From Bacteroides sp. (GTDB taxonomy: Bacteria > Bacteroidota > Bacteroidia > Bacteroidales > Muribaculaceae): a DNA stretch of 64,000 bases. A model generated the notes under the pieces. It saw only the letters and a program-made list of their open reading frames with translations. It was not told where the DNA came from and searched no databases. The stretch is taken from NCBI GenBank assembly GCA_014801485.1, contig JAAVEC010000001.1:1-64000 (forward strand). The letters run 5' to 3'. The position numbers and the translations under genes were made by a program. Of this stretch, positions 47,184-56,370 are shown piece by piece; the stretch's first letter is position 1, and each line of letters begins with the position of its first letter.

Positions 47184-50100
47184 ATGAAACGCTACAATAT
47201 CGTCAACAACACGCTGGGCTGGGTGTGCTTCGTGGTGGCCGCCGTCACCTATCTGCTCACTCTTGAGCCCACGGCAAGCTTCTGGGACTGCCCGGAGTTC
47301 ATAGCCCAGGGCGCCAAGCTGGAAGTGGGTCATCCGCCGGGCAACCCCATCTTCATGCTCGCAGCCCGCTTCTTCGTCACGCTCTTCGGCGGCGACATCA
47401 CGGGCGCGGCCATTGCCGTCAATTCCATGTCGGCGCTGCTGAGCGCGGCCACTATCCTGCTGCTGTTCTGGACCATTACCCACCTGGTGCGCCGCCTCAT
47501 CGTGCGCGACGACGCCACGGAGATATCCCTGCGCAAGCTGGTGATTATCATGGGGTCGGGCTTGTGTGGCGCGCTGGCCTATACGTGGAGCGACACTTTC
47601 TGGTTCTCGGCCGTAGAGGGCGAGGTCTATGCCTTCTCGTCGTTCTGCACGGCGCTGGTGTTTTGGCTAATCCTCAAGTGGGAAAACCGTGCCGACGAAC
47701 CCCATAGCGACCGCTACCTGGTGCTGATCGCCTACGTCATAGGCGTGAGTATCGCCGTGCACCTGCTCAACTTGCTGTGCATCCCGGCCATAGGCCTGGT
47801 GTTCTACTATCGCAAGTGGCGCAATATCGATGCCCGTGGGTCGCTGGTGGCTCTGGCCGTTTCGTGCGTGCTCGTGGGTGCCATTCTCTATGGCCTCGTG
47901 CCCGGATTCATGAAGGTGGCCCAGGCCTTCGAGCTGTTCTTTGTCAACACCATGGGCATGGGCTACAATATGGGCGCGCTCATCTATGCGTTGGTGCTCG
48001 TGGCCGTATTCTGCTGGAACGCTACCGCTCTCTACCGGCAGCGCAGCGCCTCGGCCATCCGCTGGAGCACGCTGCTGGGCGTGGTGCTCAGCGGCCTGTT
48101 GCTGGCCGGTCCATGGTGGCTGAGCCTGCTGCTGGTGGCCGCTCTGGCCTGCTGGCTGTTCTTCTTCTGCACCAAGCTTCCGGTGCGCGTTCTCAACGTG
48201 GCGATGCTCAGTATCTTCGTGATATTCATCGGTTATTCAAGCTATGCGCTGCTGCTCATCCGCGCTTCGGCCAATACGCCCATGAATCAGAACGCACCTG
48301 ACAATGTGTTTGCCCTCGAATCCTATATGAGCCGCGAGCAGTATGGCGATCGTCCGCTATTCTACGGCGTGGCCTTCGCAGAAGAGCTTGAGACCGTGGA
48401 CGATGGCCAGGGCAATATCTACGTGCGCGTGGATCAGAACGGCCGCCCATCCACCCGCATACTCGACGGCTATCTGCGCGATGAGAATGGCGGAGCCTAC
48501 AACGACTCGGAACCCGTGTGGTCCAAGGTGGTGAAGACTTCGCCCCTGCAGGATGATGAATACGTGCAGAAAACCGATAAGCCCAACTATCGCCACGTGC
48601 CGGATATGAAGATGCTCTTCACGCGCATCTACAGCACCGATCAGAACCACGTGCCATCCTACAAGAGCTGGGCCGACTATATCACTCCCGACCTCGACGC
48701 AATCCCCGCCGAGATGCGCATGCGCTGGGCCGAAGACGGATATGCGCCTCTCTATGAGGTGGCTCCATATCTGCACAGCCAGAGCACCATCACCACGGGA
48801 GTGGATGCTGCCGGCAACCCCGTGAACCAGACCACGGCCTGGAAGCCCGGCTTCGGCGTGAATCTGCGCTACTTCGTGAACTATCAGCTCAACCACATGT
48901 ACTGGCGCTACTTCATGTGGAATTTTGCCGGTCGCCAGAATGATATTCAGGGCAACGGCGAGCCACACCTGGGCAACTGGATTTCGGGCATCCCCTTCAT
49001 CGACAATCCCCGCCTGGGCGACCAGAGCATGCTTCCCGACGAATTCGGCAGCGGCAATAAGGGCCACAACGTGTTCTACATGCTGCCCCTGCTGCTGGGC
49101 ATCATAGGCCTGCTGTGGCAGGCTCTGCGCAGCTTCGGCCCCGATGGCCGCCGTGGCATCGAGCAGTTCTGGGTGGTGTTTTTCCTCTTCTTCATGACGG
49201 GCATAGCCATCGTTCTTTACCTCAATCAGACGCCCGGCCAGCCGCGCGAGCGCGACTACGCCTTTGCCGACTCGTTCTACGCCTTCGCCATCTGGATAGG
49301 CATGGGCGTGGCCGCCGTGGCCTATCTGCTGCGCGACGCGCTCAAGAAGCTGAACCGCGATCGCGAACCCGCCGAGGGTGCCAAGTGGGCCACCGCCGCC
49401 GTGGCAGTGGCCATAGGCATCGCAGTGCCCCTGCAGATGGTGTCGCAGACCTGGGACGATCACGACCGAAGCGGCCGCTACACCACCCGCGACTTCGGCA
49501 TGAACTATCTCGAGTCGCTCGACCCCGATGCGGTGATCTTCACCAATGGCGACAACGACACCTTCCCGCTATGGTATGCTCAGGAGGTGGAAGGCGTGCG
49601 CCGCGACGTGCGCGTGGTCAACCTTAGCTACCTCACCACCGACTGGTATGCCAACCAGATGCGCCACCCCTCATACGAGGGCAAGGCCATCCCCACGCTG
49701 GCCACCCCCTCGGATTATGCCTACGACGGCCTGGCCTATAGCTTCGTGGTGCCGCGCACCGATAGTGTGGTGCCCGCCCAGCAGGCTCTGGCTCAACTCT
49801 ATGCCTCCGATGCATCGCAATTCGGCGCGCATCTGCTCACGTCGCCCCGCGTGGTGCTGGAAGTAGACACGGCAGCTGCCGTGAAGCGCTTCGGCGTCAA
49901 CCCTGCCGATACATCGAGCGTGCTGGCTGCCTGCTTTGACGCGCCACGCACCAATCTGCGCGATCTGGGTAGCGGAATGCATCTGGCACGCACGCTCTCG
50001 CTCGATATGATATCCCACTCGCTGGCCAATGGCTGGGAGCGTCCCATGTACTTCGCCACTACGGTGCCGTCGTCCTACTATCTGGGTCTCTCGCCCTATC

Positions 50101-51014
50101 TGGCCTCGACGGGCATGGCTTATGAAGTGACGCCTTTCCGCAACGCTCCCGTGAACGTCAACGCCGCCAAGGCCTACGAAAATGCCCTCTCGCGCTATCG
50201 CTGGGGCGGTCTCGATGCGCCTGATGCCGGCAATCTCTATCTCGACGAGACGGTGCGCCGGATGGTGTCGTCCACGCGCTCGGCTCTCTTCACCACGGCC
50301 GAGGACCTGCTCGCGCAGCCCGATGCTCCTGCCAGCGACTTTGCCGTGGCCTATGCCCGCGAAAACGGCACGGAAGTGCCCGCAACGCAGCGGGATATGG
50401 CACGCATCCTCCTCGACCTGCTCGTGGAGAAGCTGCCCGGCAAAGTGGCTCCCTGGGACAACATGATGGACGTGTACATCGCCTCGAAATACTACGACCT
50501 GTGGCTCGACACGGGCCGCGCCGACGATCTGGCCAAGGCTCGCGCCGCGCTTGAAGGCTCGGAGCAGCGCTATGCCCAGCTGGTGCGCTATGCCGCATCG
50601 CTCTCGCCGGCACGCCGCGCCGCTCTGGGACGCGCCGAGCAGATGGCGCTCCAGTATCTCGGAATGGTTGTGGGCCTCCTCAATCAGATGGATCTCGTGG
50701 AGAAGCTTTCGGCCATGCCGAATCCCACGCCCGAGCAGCAGGCGCTTCTGAACGCCGTGCGCGAGCGTCTGCCTCTGGAATATGCCCTGCGCGTATATCC
50801 GCTGCTCTACGTCGACGGCTACACAGTCAACGATCTGGCCAAGGCTTCCGGAGTGGACAGCGTGGAAGATGTGTCGCAGCTGCCTGCCGTGGCCCGCGAG
50901 GGTGCCATGCTGCTTGAGGCCTTCAAGCTTGCCGGCATCGACCACATGGCCCGCACGCGCCATATCGAGGACACCTACGGCTTCTCGCGCGAGGAGTGGG
51001 GCAGGCTCATCTGA
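47184..51014 (+). CDS. DUF2723 domain-containing large membrane protein
   Basis: YLLTLEPTASFWDCPEFIAQGAKLEVGHPPGNPIFML typical of DUF2723; about 10 TMs. Confidence 0.88.
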   Translation: MKRYNIVNNTLGWVCFVVAAVTYLLTLEPTASFWDCPEFIAQGAKLEVGHPPGNPIFMLAARFFVTLFGGDITGAAIAVNSMSALLSAATILLLFWTITHLVRRLIVRDDATEISLRKLVIIMGSGLCGALAYTWSDTFWFSAVEGEVYAFSSFCTALVFWLILKWENRADEPHSDRYLVLIAYVIGVSIAVHLLNLLCIPAIGLVFYYRKWRNIDARGSLVALAVSCVLVGAILYGLVPGFMKVAQAFELFFVNTMGMGYNMGALIYALVLVAVFCWNATALYRQRSASAIRWSTLLGVVLSGLLLAGPWWLSLLLVAALACWLFFFCTKLPVRVLNVAMLSIFVIFIGYSSYALLLIRASANTPMNQNAPDNVFALESYMSREQYGDRPLFYGVAFAEELETVDDGQGNIYVRVDQNGRPSTRILDGYLRDENGGAYNDSEPVWSKVVKTSPLQDDEYVQKTDKPNYRHVPDMKMLFTRIYSTDQNHVPSYKSWADYITPDLDAIPAEMRMRWAEDGYAPLYEVAPYLHSQSTITTGVDAAGNPVNQTTAWKPGFGVNLRYFVNYQLNHMYWRYFMWNFAGRQNDIQGNGEPHLGNWISGIPFIDNPRLGDQSMLPDEFGSGNKGHNVFYMLPLLLGIIGLLWQALRSFGPDGRRGIEQFWVVFFLFFMTGIAIVLYLNQTPGQPRERDYAFADSFYAFAIWIGMGVAAVAYLLRDALKKLNRDREPAEGAKWATAAVAVAIGIAVPLQMVSQTWDDHDRSGRYTTRDFGMNYLESLDPDAVIFTNGDNDTFPLWYAQEVEGVRRDVRVVNLSYLTTDWYANQMRHPSYEGKAIPTLATPSDYAYDGLAYSFVVPRTDSVVPAQQALAQLYASDASQFGAHLLTSPRVVLEVDTAAAVKRFGVNPADTSSVLAACFDAPRTNLRDLGSGMHLARTLSLDMISHSLANGWERPMYFATTVPSSYYLGLSPYLASTGMAYEVTPFRNAPVNVNAAKAYENALSRYRWGGLDAPDAGNLYLDETVRRMVSSTRSALFTTAEDLLAQPDAPASDFAVAYARENGTEVPATQRDMARILLDLLVEKLPGKVAPWDNMMDVYIASKYYDLWLDTGRADDLAKARAALEGSEQRYAQLVRYAASLSPARRAALGRAEQMALQYLGMVVGLLNQMDLVEKLSAMPNPTPEQQALLNAVRERLPLEYALRVYPLLYVDGYTVNDLAKASGVDSVEDVSQLPAVAREGAMLLEAFKLAGIDHMARTRHIEDTYGFSREEWGRLI

Positions 51015-51023
51015 TGCCGCCTC

Positions 51024-51644
51024 ATGTGGATCGAACAACCGCCGCTGCTCTACCGCCTGCTGTTTCCGGAGGCGGTGTGGAGGGTGAAGGAACGCCGCCG
51101 CAAGGTGGTGTTTCTCACCTTCGACGACGGCCCCGTGCCTGAGGTGACACCCCGGGTGCTTTCCACGCTCGCCCGCTACGGCGTGCGCGCCACGTTCTTC
51201 ATGGTGGGCGACAATGCCCGGCGTCATCCGGAACTGCTCGCCAGGGTGCGCGCAGAAGGCCACAGCGTGGGCAATCACACCATGCACCATCTGCAAGGAC
51301 TGCACACCCCCACGCGTGCCTATCTGCGCGATATCTGCGAGGCCGACGGCATTATCGAGAGTCCGCTGTTCCGTCCGCCGCACGGTATTCTGCGACGCGA
51401 GCAGGTGAAAGCGCTGCTGAAGCACTACAATATCATAATGTACGACGTGGTCACTCGCGACTATTCTTCGCGGCTCGGCCCGGAGCAGGTGCTCGACAAT
51501 GTGAAGCGCTACACGCGCAACGGCAGCATCATCGTGTTTCATGATTCCCTGAAGGCGCGGCGCAATGTGCTGGCTGCCCTGCCGGCAGCTATAGAGTGGC
51601 TTCTGGAGCAGGGTTATAGCTTTGAGACCTTGCCTGTAAAATGA
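51024..51644 (+). CDS. Polysaccharide deacetylase family protein
   Basis: VVFLTFDDGPVPEVTPRVLSTLARYGVRATFFMVG, HSVGNHTMHH. Confidence 0.92.
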   Translation: MWIEQPPLLYRLLFPEAVWRVKERRRKVVFLTFDDGPVPEVTPRVLSTLARYGVRATFFMVGDNARRHPELLARVRAEGHSVGNHTMHHLQGLHTPTRAYLRDICEADGIIESPLFRPPHGILRREQVKALLKHYNIIMYDVVTRDYSSRLGPEQVLDNVKRYTRNGSIIVFHDSLKARRNVLAALPAAIEWLLEQGYSFETLPVK

Positions 51645-52546
51645 GTCATCATTTCCACAACGACTTTCTCGAAGAGCCTCTCCGTGCTGCCGGCGCCGTG
51701 GCCTGGGGCGTGGCCGAGGCTGCGCCGGTCGACGACGCTGCGCGCGAGCTTTATCACGCTTGGATTGCATCCGGACGCCACGGATGCATGGACTACATGG
51801 AACGCTACCCCGAGCTGCGTGCCGATCCAGGGCTGCTGCTTGAAGGAGCGCGCAGTGTGGTGGTGTGTGCCTTCAGCTATCACCGCAGCTGCCACAATCC
51901 CTGGATTTCCGACTACGCACTGGGGGGCGACTATCATGCCGTGCTGCGCGAATGCCTGGCTCCCGTGGCCGCAGAGATAGAGCGGCTCTGCGGGGGCTCC
52001 ACGCGCATCTGCGTGGATTCCGCGCCACTGCGCGAGCGCTACTGGGCCGAGCGCGCCGGCGTGGGGCGCTGCGGCCTCAGTGGCAAGCTACTTGTGCCGG
52101 GCGTGGGGTCGGAAGTGTTTCTTGCCGAGATTCTTGCTACGGCGCAGATAGCTCCTACGCCCCCCTTGGAGAAGGAAGTGTGCACCCGCTGCGGCCGCTG
52201 CGTGCAGGCGTGCCCGGTAGGTGCTCTCAACGGTCATGGTGGAGTGGATGCACGCCGCTGTCTTTCGTGCCTCACGGTGGAATGGCGTGGAGAATTTCCG
52301 GCAGGAACACGTCTGCACGGCAGGCTCGTGGGCTGCGATGTGTGCAGCCGCGTGTGCTCGCTGTCTCTGCAGGCCCCGGAAGCATCTGTGCCGGGGCTTC
52401 AGGCCCGTCCCGGAATCCTGGGCATGACCCCTGAGGGCGCATTGGCTCTCACCCGCGGCGGATTTAAATCCATCTTTTCCGGCACGGCCATAATGCGCCT
52501 GCGTCTCGACGGCCTGCGCCGCAATGCTGCACTATTGGAGGAATAG
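51641..52546 (+). CDS. queG: Epoxyqueuosine reductase
   Basis: CVDSAPLRERYWAERAGVGRCG, CTRCGRCVQACPVGAL, CDVCSRVCSL. Confidence 0.93.
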   Translation: MSHHFHNDFLEEPLRAAGAVAWGVAEAAPVDDAARELYHAWIASGRHGCMDYMERYPELRADPGLLLEGARSVVVCAFSYHRSCHNPWISDYALGGDYHAVLRECLAPVAAEIERLCGGSTRICVDSAPLRERYWAERAGVGRCGLSGKLLVPGVGSEVFLAEILATAQIAPTPPLEKEVCTRCGRCVQACPVGALNGHGGVDARRCLSCLTVEWRGEFPAGTRLHGRLVGCDVCSRVCSLSLQAPEASVPGLQARPGILGMTPEGALALTRGGFKSIFSGTAIMRLRLDGLRRNAALLEE

Positions 52547-52550
52547 GGAT

Positions 52551-52763
52551 TTATGTATCCAGCAACCCTTTGTTGCGCAGGATGTCAACCATTTGGGCCG
52601 GAGTCACCACAAAAATTTTGCAAGGAAAGTGTTTTAGATTGCCTGTCACGAGATATGCATCTTACTTGCCAATAGCCACTTCGGATACGCCGGAGCCGGA
52701 GAATATCGACGAAACAAGAACGTTTGTGTCGATCACGGCATAGATCGCGTTATTTGCGTGCAT
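52551..52763 (-). pseudogene. Remnant PIN-family toxin, internally deleted with in-frame TAA
   Basis: Minus-strand translation MHANNAIYAVIDTNVLVSSIFSGSGVSEVAIGK*DAYLVTGNLKHFPCKIFVVTPAQMVDILRNKGLLDT*. Confidence 0.8.
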
Positions 52764-53043
52764 TTCTCGATGCGTTTATTTCTGCATTGATTTCATCCAG
52801 CGACATGTCGGGCATGTTTGTTGCTGCCGCTTGACGCAACTCATTAAATGCGTCGATAGCTTTCGTGCGGGTGAGTTCTTCTTTGTCGGCCCTGATCTCA
52901 AAAGGTATTTTACTTTCGCGCACAACAGCCTTCATGAAAATATTAAATGCGGCTGTGGTGCTGAGCCCAAATGCTTCGCACAAAGAGTCGAATTTTTTCT
53001 TAAGCGACTGGTCTACGCGTATGGAAATGGTGGCTTGCTGCAT
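52750..53043 (-). CDS. RelB/DinJ-type antitoxin
   Basis: MQQATISIRVDQSLKKKFDSLCEAFGLSTTAAFNIFMKAVVRESKIPFEI; start chosen below promoter. Confidence 0.85.
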   Translation of the reverse strand: MQQATISIRVDQSLKKKFDSLCEAFGLSTTAAFNIFMKAVVRESKIPFEIRADKEELTRTKAIDAFNELRQAAATNMPDMSLDEINAEINASRNARK

Positions 53044-53062
53044 GATAAAAAGAATTTGCTTG

Positions 53063-53094
53063 CAAATATAATGCATTATGCTTATACATTGCAA
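53063..53094 (-). promoter_or_regulatory. Promoter of antitoxin gene
   Basis: TTG-N21-TATATTTG on minus strand. Confidence 0.65.
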
Positions 53095-53104
53095 GTATTT
53101 TGCA

Positions 53105-53713
53105 TTATTTTGCAGTTGCCGGAATCATCCGCAGCCATTTGCGGTAGCCGAAAATGGCAATAACAGTGTAGAGAGCATAGAGGGCGGCGTAGAATGGAAT
53201 GCCCTTATAGATGTATAGCCCCACACACACAGCGTCGACAGCTATCCAGGCGAGCCACTGCTCGGCGTATTTGCGCGCAAGCAGCCACATGGCCACGATG
53301 CTCAGGGCCGTGGTGAAGGCGTCGTAGGGCGCCACGGTGCTGTCGGTGCAGTATTCGAGGAATATCCATAGCGCGGCCCAAAGCAGGGCAAACACAGCCA
53401 GGGCTGCGGCTGCGGCGCGCGCCGTGATGTGGGTCACGGGCGTGGCTTTTGCCGCATGCTCTTCGGCCGCTGCGGCTGCACCCTCGGGCTGCCGGTTGCG
53501 GCGCGTCCAGCGTATATAGCCGTAGACGGCGATGGCCAGGTAGTAGATGTTTATGCCGAAATCGGCATATAGGCCTTTGCTATAGTAGATCCACATGGAA
53601 ATGGCCGGCATCACCACGGATGCCAGCCACATGCGGGGATTGGCATGGTACTCCCACCAGAGGTAAAGGAGTCCCACGACCAGTCCGAGGATTTCGAGAG
53701 GGTTGAATGTCAT
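53105..53713 (-). CDS. PnuC-family transporter (probable thiamine transporter by context)
   Basis: LLYLWWEYHANPRMWLASVVMPAISMWIYYSKGLYADFGINIYYLAIAVYGYIRW. Confidence 0.9.
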   Translation of the reverse strand: MTFNPLEILGLVVGLLYLWWEYHANPRMWLASVVMPAISMWIYYSKGLYADFGINIYYLAIAVYGYIRWTRRNRQPEGAAAAAEEHAAKATPVTHITARAAAAALAVFALLWAALWIFLEYCTDSTVAPYDAFTTALSIVAMWLLARKYAEQWLAWIAVDAVCVGLYIYKGIPFYAALYALYTVIAIFGYRKWLRMIPATAK

Positions 53714-55950
53714 CAGAATTTGACGTTGAGCGTGGCCATCACGTGGGTGGGAGCCTGCGCGGCGAATCCGGCGTAGCTGTAGACCACCTTCTGCCCGGCA
53801 TCGTCCACGTAGTATTCGGTGCCGGCATAGCCATTGTTGAAGTATTTTTCGTTGAAGATATTGTAGACGGTGAGGCCCAGCGTGAGGCTCTTCACGGAGG
53901 GAATGCGCGTGAAGGTGTAGGCCAGGCGCAGATCGCTCACGAAGTAGGCGTCGAGGCGTGCCTCGGGGGTGCGTGCGTTGTCCATGTACTGAGCCGATAC
54001 GTAGCGCGAGGTGAGCGAGGCATCCAGGCCGGCCACGTGGAAGTTGAAGGCGTTGTGGAGCACGGCCGAGGGAGAGAACGCGATGGGAGTGTCGCCCAGA
54101 TCGCGTGTGATGGGATTGGTCCAGCCGTCTTCATAAATATACTGCACGAAGTCGCGGATGCGGTTGCGCGAGAGCGTGGCGTTGATCTGCCAGTCAAACC
54201 ACCCGGCGGGGCGCAGGCCGGCCTGCAGCTCCATGCCCATGCGGTAGGAGCGCGGTACGTTCACGCTCAGGGGGTTGCCCGTGTCGGAGAGCTGTCCTGT
54301 GGCCACGAGTTGGTCTTTATAGTCCATGTAGTAGAGGTTCACGCCGGCGCTGAATATACGTCCCGTGTAGCTGTAGCCGGCTTCGTAGTCGAAGAGGCGC
54401 TCGGCGGTGGGGTAGTGGAGCGGATCGCCGTCGGTGAAGTTGTCGCGCACGGGTTCCTTATGGGCCACGCTCCAGGAAGCGTAGGCGCGGTGCGGGCCGC
54501 GTAGCCACGTGATGCCGGCCTTGGGGTTGAAGAAGTCGTAGCGGCGCAGGATGTCGAGAGTGGCGGGAGCCTCGGTGTTCCAGTCGTAGTTGTCGCTGAT
54601 ACCGCGTATGGTGTAGTGGATGTGGCGATATTGCAGGTCGGCGAAAGCCGAGAATCCTGCGCCCAGGGCATAGTCGGCGCGGGCATAGACGTTCACGTCG
54701 CTCTTGCGTCCCTGGTTGCGGTAGTATTCCTGCAGGGGATTAATGGGCCCCACGTAGTTGCGCACCCAGTCGATTTGTCCGAAGTGGTTGCCGCGGAAAT
54801 AGTTGGCGGCGCCGCCTATGGTGGCGTGCAGGCGTGTGTCCTCGTAGTTGAAGGTGAACATGCCGCCGCCGAAGTCGTTGTCGTTGTGCTTGAGGCGCAC
54901 CAGGTCGCTTTTCGTCACCGTCTCGCCATCAGCGCCCGTGAAGGGCTCCAGACCGTATTCCACCAGCGTGCGGCGCGTCTTGTACTGCTTGTAGTAGCCG
55001 TCGCCCTTGGTGTAGTGGAGCGTGGCGTTCAGGCGCCAGCGGTCGCTCAGGCGCGTGGTGCCGATGAGCTGGATGTGGTGCTGCACGAAGTGGTCAAACT
55101 GATCGGGGTAATATGCCGTGGAGCCGTCGTCGGCCGTGTACTCGCCGCAGGGGTTGTAGCGGCGGCCGTAGAGTTCCATATCTTCCTTGGAGGCGTAGTC
55201 CCAGGCCATATATGTCTGCTCCTTACCGCCGAAGGCCAGCAGGCGCAGCATGGTGGCTCCGTTGCTGTAGGCCAGCTGGCCCATATAGCTCCAGAGGCGC
55301 GAGTAGGCACGGTCGATGTAGCCGTCGGAACCCACGTGGCTCAGGCGCGCATCGAGGCTCCAGTGGTCGGCCAGCAGCCCCGATTGCACCTTGAGGGTCT
55401 GCTTATTGGCGTTGTAGGAACCATAGCTCAGATTCACCTCGGCGCCTGGCTCAAATGAAGGTGCGTCCGTGATCATGTTCACTGAAGCACCGAAAGCGCC
55501 CGCGCCGTTGGTCGATGTGCCGGCGCCGCGCTGCAATTGCAGGTCGCGCAGCGACGAGGCCAGGTCGGGCATATTCACCCAGTACACGTTGTGGCTCTCG
55601 GAGTCGTTGATAGGCACGCCGTTGGCCGTGATGTTGATGCGCGAGGCATCAGTGCCGCGCACGCGTAGGCCCGAATAGCCGATGCCGCCGCCGGCATCGC
55701 CGGTGGTCACCACGGAGGGCAGAGTTTCGAGAAGGAAAGGAATGTCGCGGCCGTCGTTCACTCGCTTGATCTCGCGAGCGTTAAGATCGGAGAAGGCCAC
55801 GGGAGTGCGGCTGTCGGCACGGTTGGCCACCACTTCCACGGTGCGAAGCGCCACCACGGAACTGTCGGCAGATTCAGGCGCTTCAGCGCCACGCGTAGCC
55901 ACGACGGCACAAATCGCCGCCACGGCCGAAAGAAGGAGTCTTTGGCTCAT
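53713..55950 (-). CDS. TonB-dependent receptor, probable thiamine uptake
   Basis: Plug (RDIPFLLETLPSVVTTGDAGGGIGYSGLRVRGTDASRINITANGVPINDSES) and barrel; TPP riboswitch upstream. Confidence 0.92.
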   Translation of the reverse strand: MSQRLLLSAVAAICAVVATRGAEAPESADSSVVALRTVEVVANRADSRTPVAFSDLNAREIKRVNDGRDIPFLLETLPSVVTTGDAGGGIGYSGLRVRGTDASRINITANGVPINDSESHNVYWVNMPDLASSLRDLQLQRGAGTSTNGAGAFGASVNMITDAPSFEPGAEVNLSYGSYNANKQTLKVQSGLLADHWSLDARLSHVGSDGYIDRAYSRLWSYMGQLAYSNGATMLRLLAFGGKEQTYMAWDYASKEDMELYGRRYNPCGEYTADDGSTAYYPDQFDHFVQHHIQLIGTTRLSDRWRLNATLHYTKGDGYYKQYKTRRTLVEYGLEPFTGADGETVTKSDLVRLKHNDNDFGGGMFTFNYEDTRLHATIGGAANYFRGNHFGQIDWVRNYVGPINPLQEYYRNQGRKSDVNVYARADYALGAGFSAFADLQYRHIHYTIRGISDNYDWNTEAPATLDILRRYDFFNPKAGITWLRGPHRAYASWSVAHKEPVRDNFTDGDPLHYPTAERLFDYEAGYSYTGRIFSAGVNLYYMDYKDQLVATGQLSDTGNPLSVNVPRSYRMGMELQAGLRPAGWFDWQINATLSRNRIRDFVQYIYEDGWTNPITRDLGDTPIAFSPSAVLHNAFNFHVAGLDASLTSRYVSAQYMDNARTPEARLDAYFVSDLRLAYTFTRIPSVKSLTLGLTVYNIFNEKYFNNGYAGTEYYVDDAGQKVVYSYAGFAAQAPTHVMATLNVKF

Positions 55951-55958
55951 ACTTGTTT

Positions 55959-56040
55959 TCTCTACGCCGGTATTACCCGGTTCAGGTTCAAAGGGTGTGA
56001 TCTCAGCCCCGGCGCCCTATGGCCGCCGAAGCACCCCTAA
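55959..56040 (-). ncRNA. TPP riboswitch (THI element)
   Basis: Minus strand TTAGGGGTGCTTCGG...GGGGCTGAGATCACACCCTTTGAACCTGAACCGGGTAATACCGGCGTAGAGA. Confidence 0.95.
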
Positions 56041-56092
56041 CTATATTAATGTACTCTCAAGCGGATACCCCGCCCGGCGGGGAAATCCGCCG

Positions 56093-56100
56093 CAAAGTTA
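56093..56100 (-). promoter_or_regulatory. -7 element of thiamine operon
   Basis: TAACTTTG on minus strand upstream of the riboswitch. Confidence 0.5.
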
Positions 56101-56370
56101 AGAATAATTTTGAAACGGAGAATATTATCTGTGCGATAATTGTGATGATAACGCCATTATACAGATATGTGGCACTATAAAAAGATAAAAATAACAGTGG
56201 GAATATTGCTGCGATATATCAATTATCCATATCTTCTGCCGGAAAAATAGGCATGCATATATTTTCTATTGCCCTGCATGATGCAAAAAGTGATTTCTTT
56301 TTATTATCTTTGTGGGCGATTGGCAATTATGCCTGTCGCCATATATAGTTTAATCTTTCTTCTTTTCGAT

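Noticed and set aside
49671-51770. 699-aa minus-strand ORF opposite DUF2723/deacetylase genes
   Set aside because: Shadow ORF; the plus-strand genes show family motifs, this one has none.
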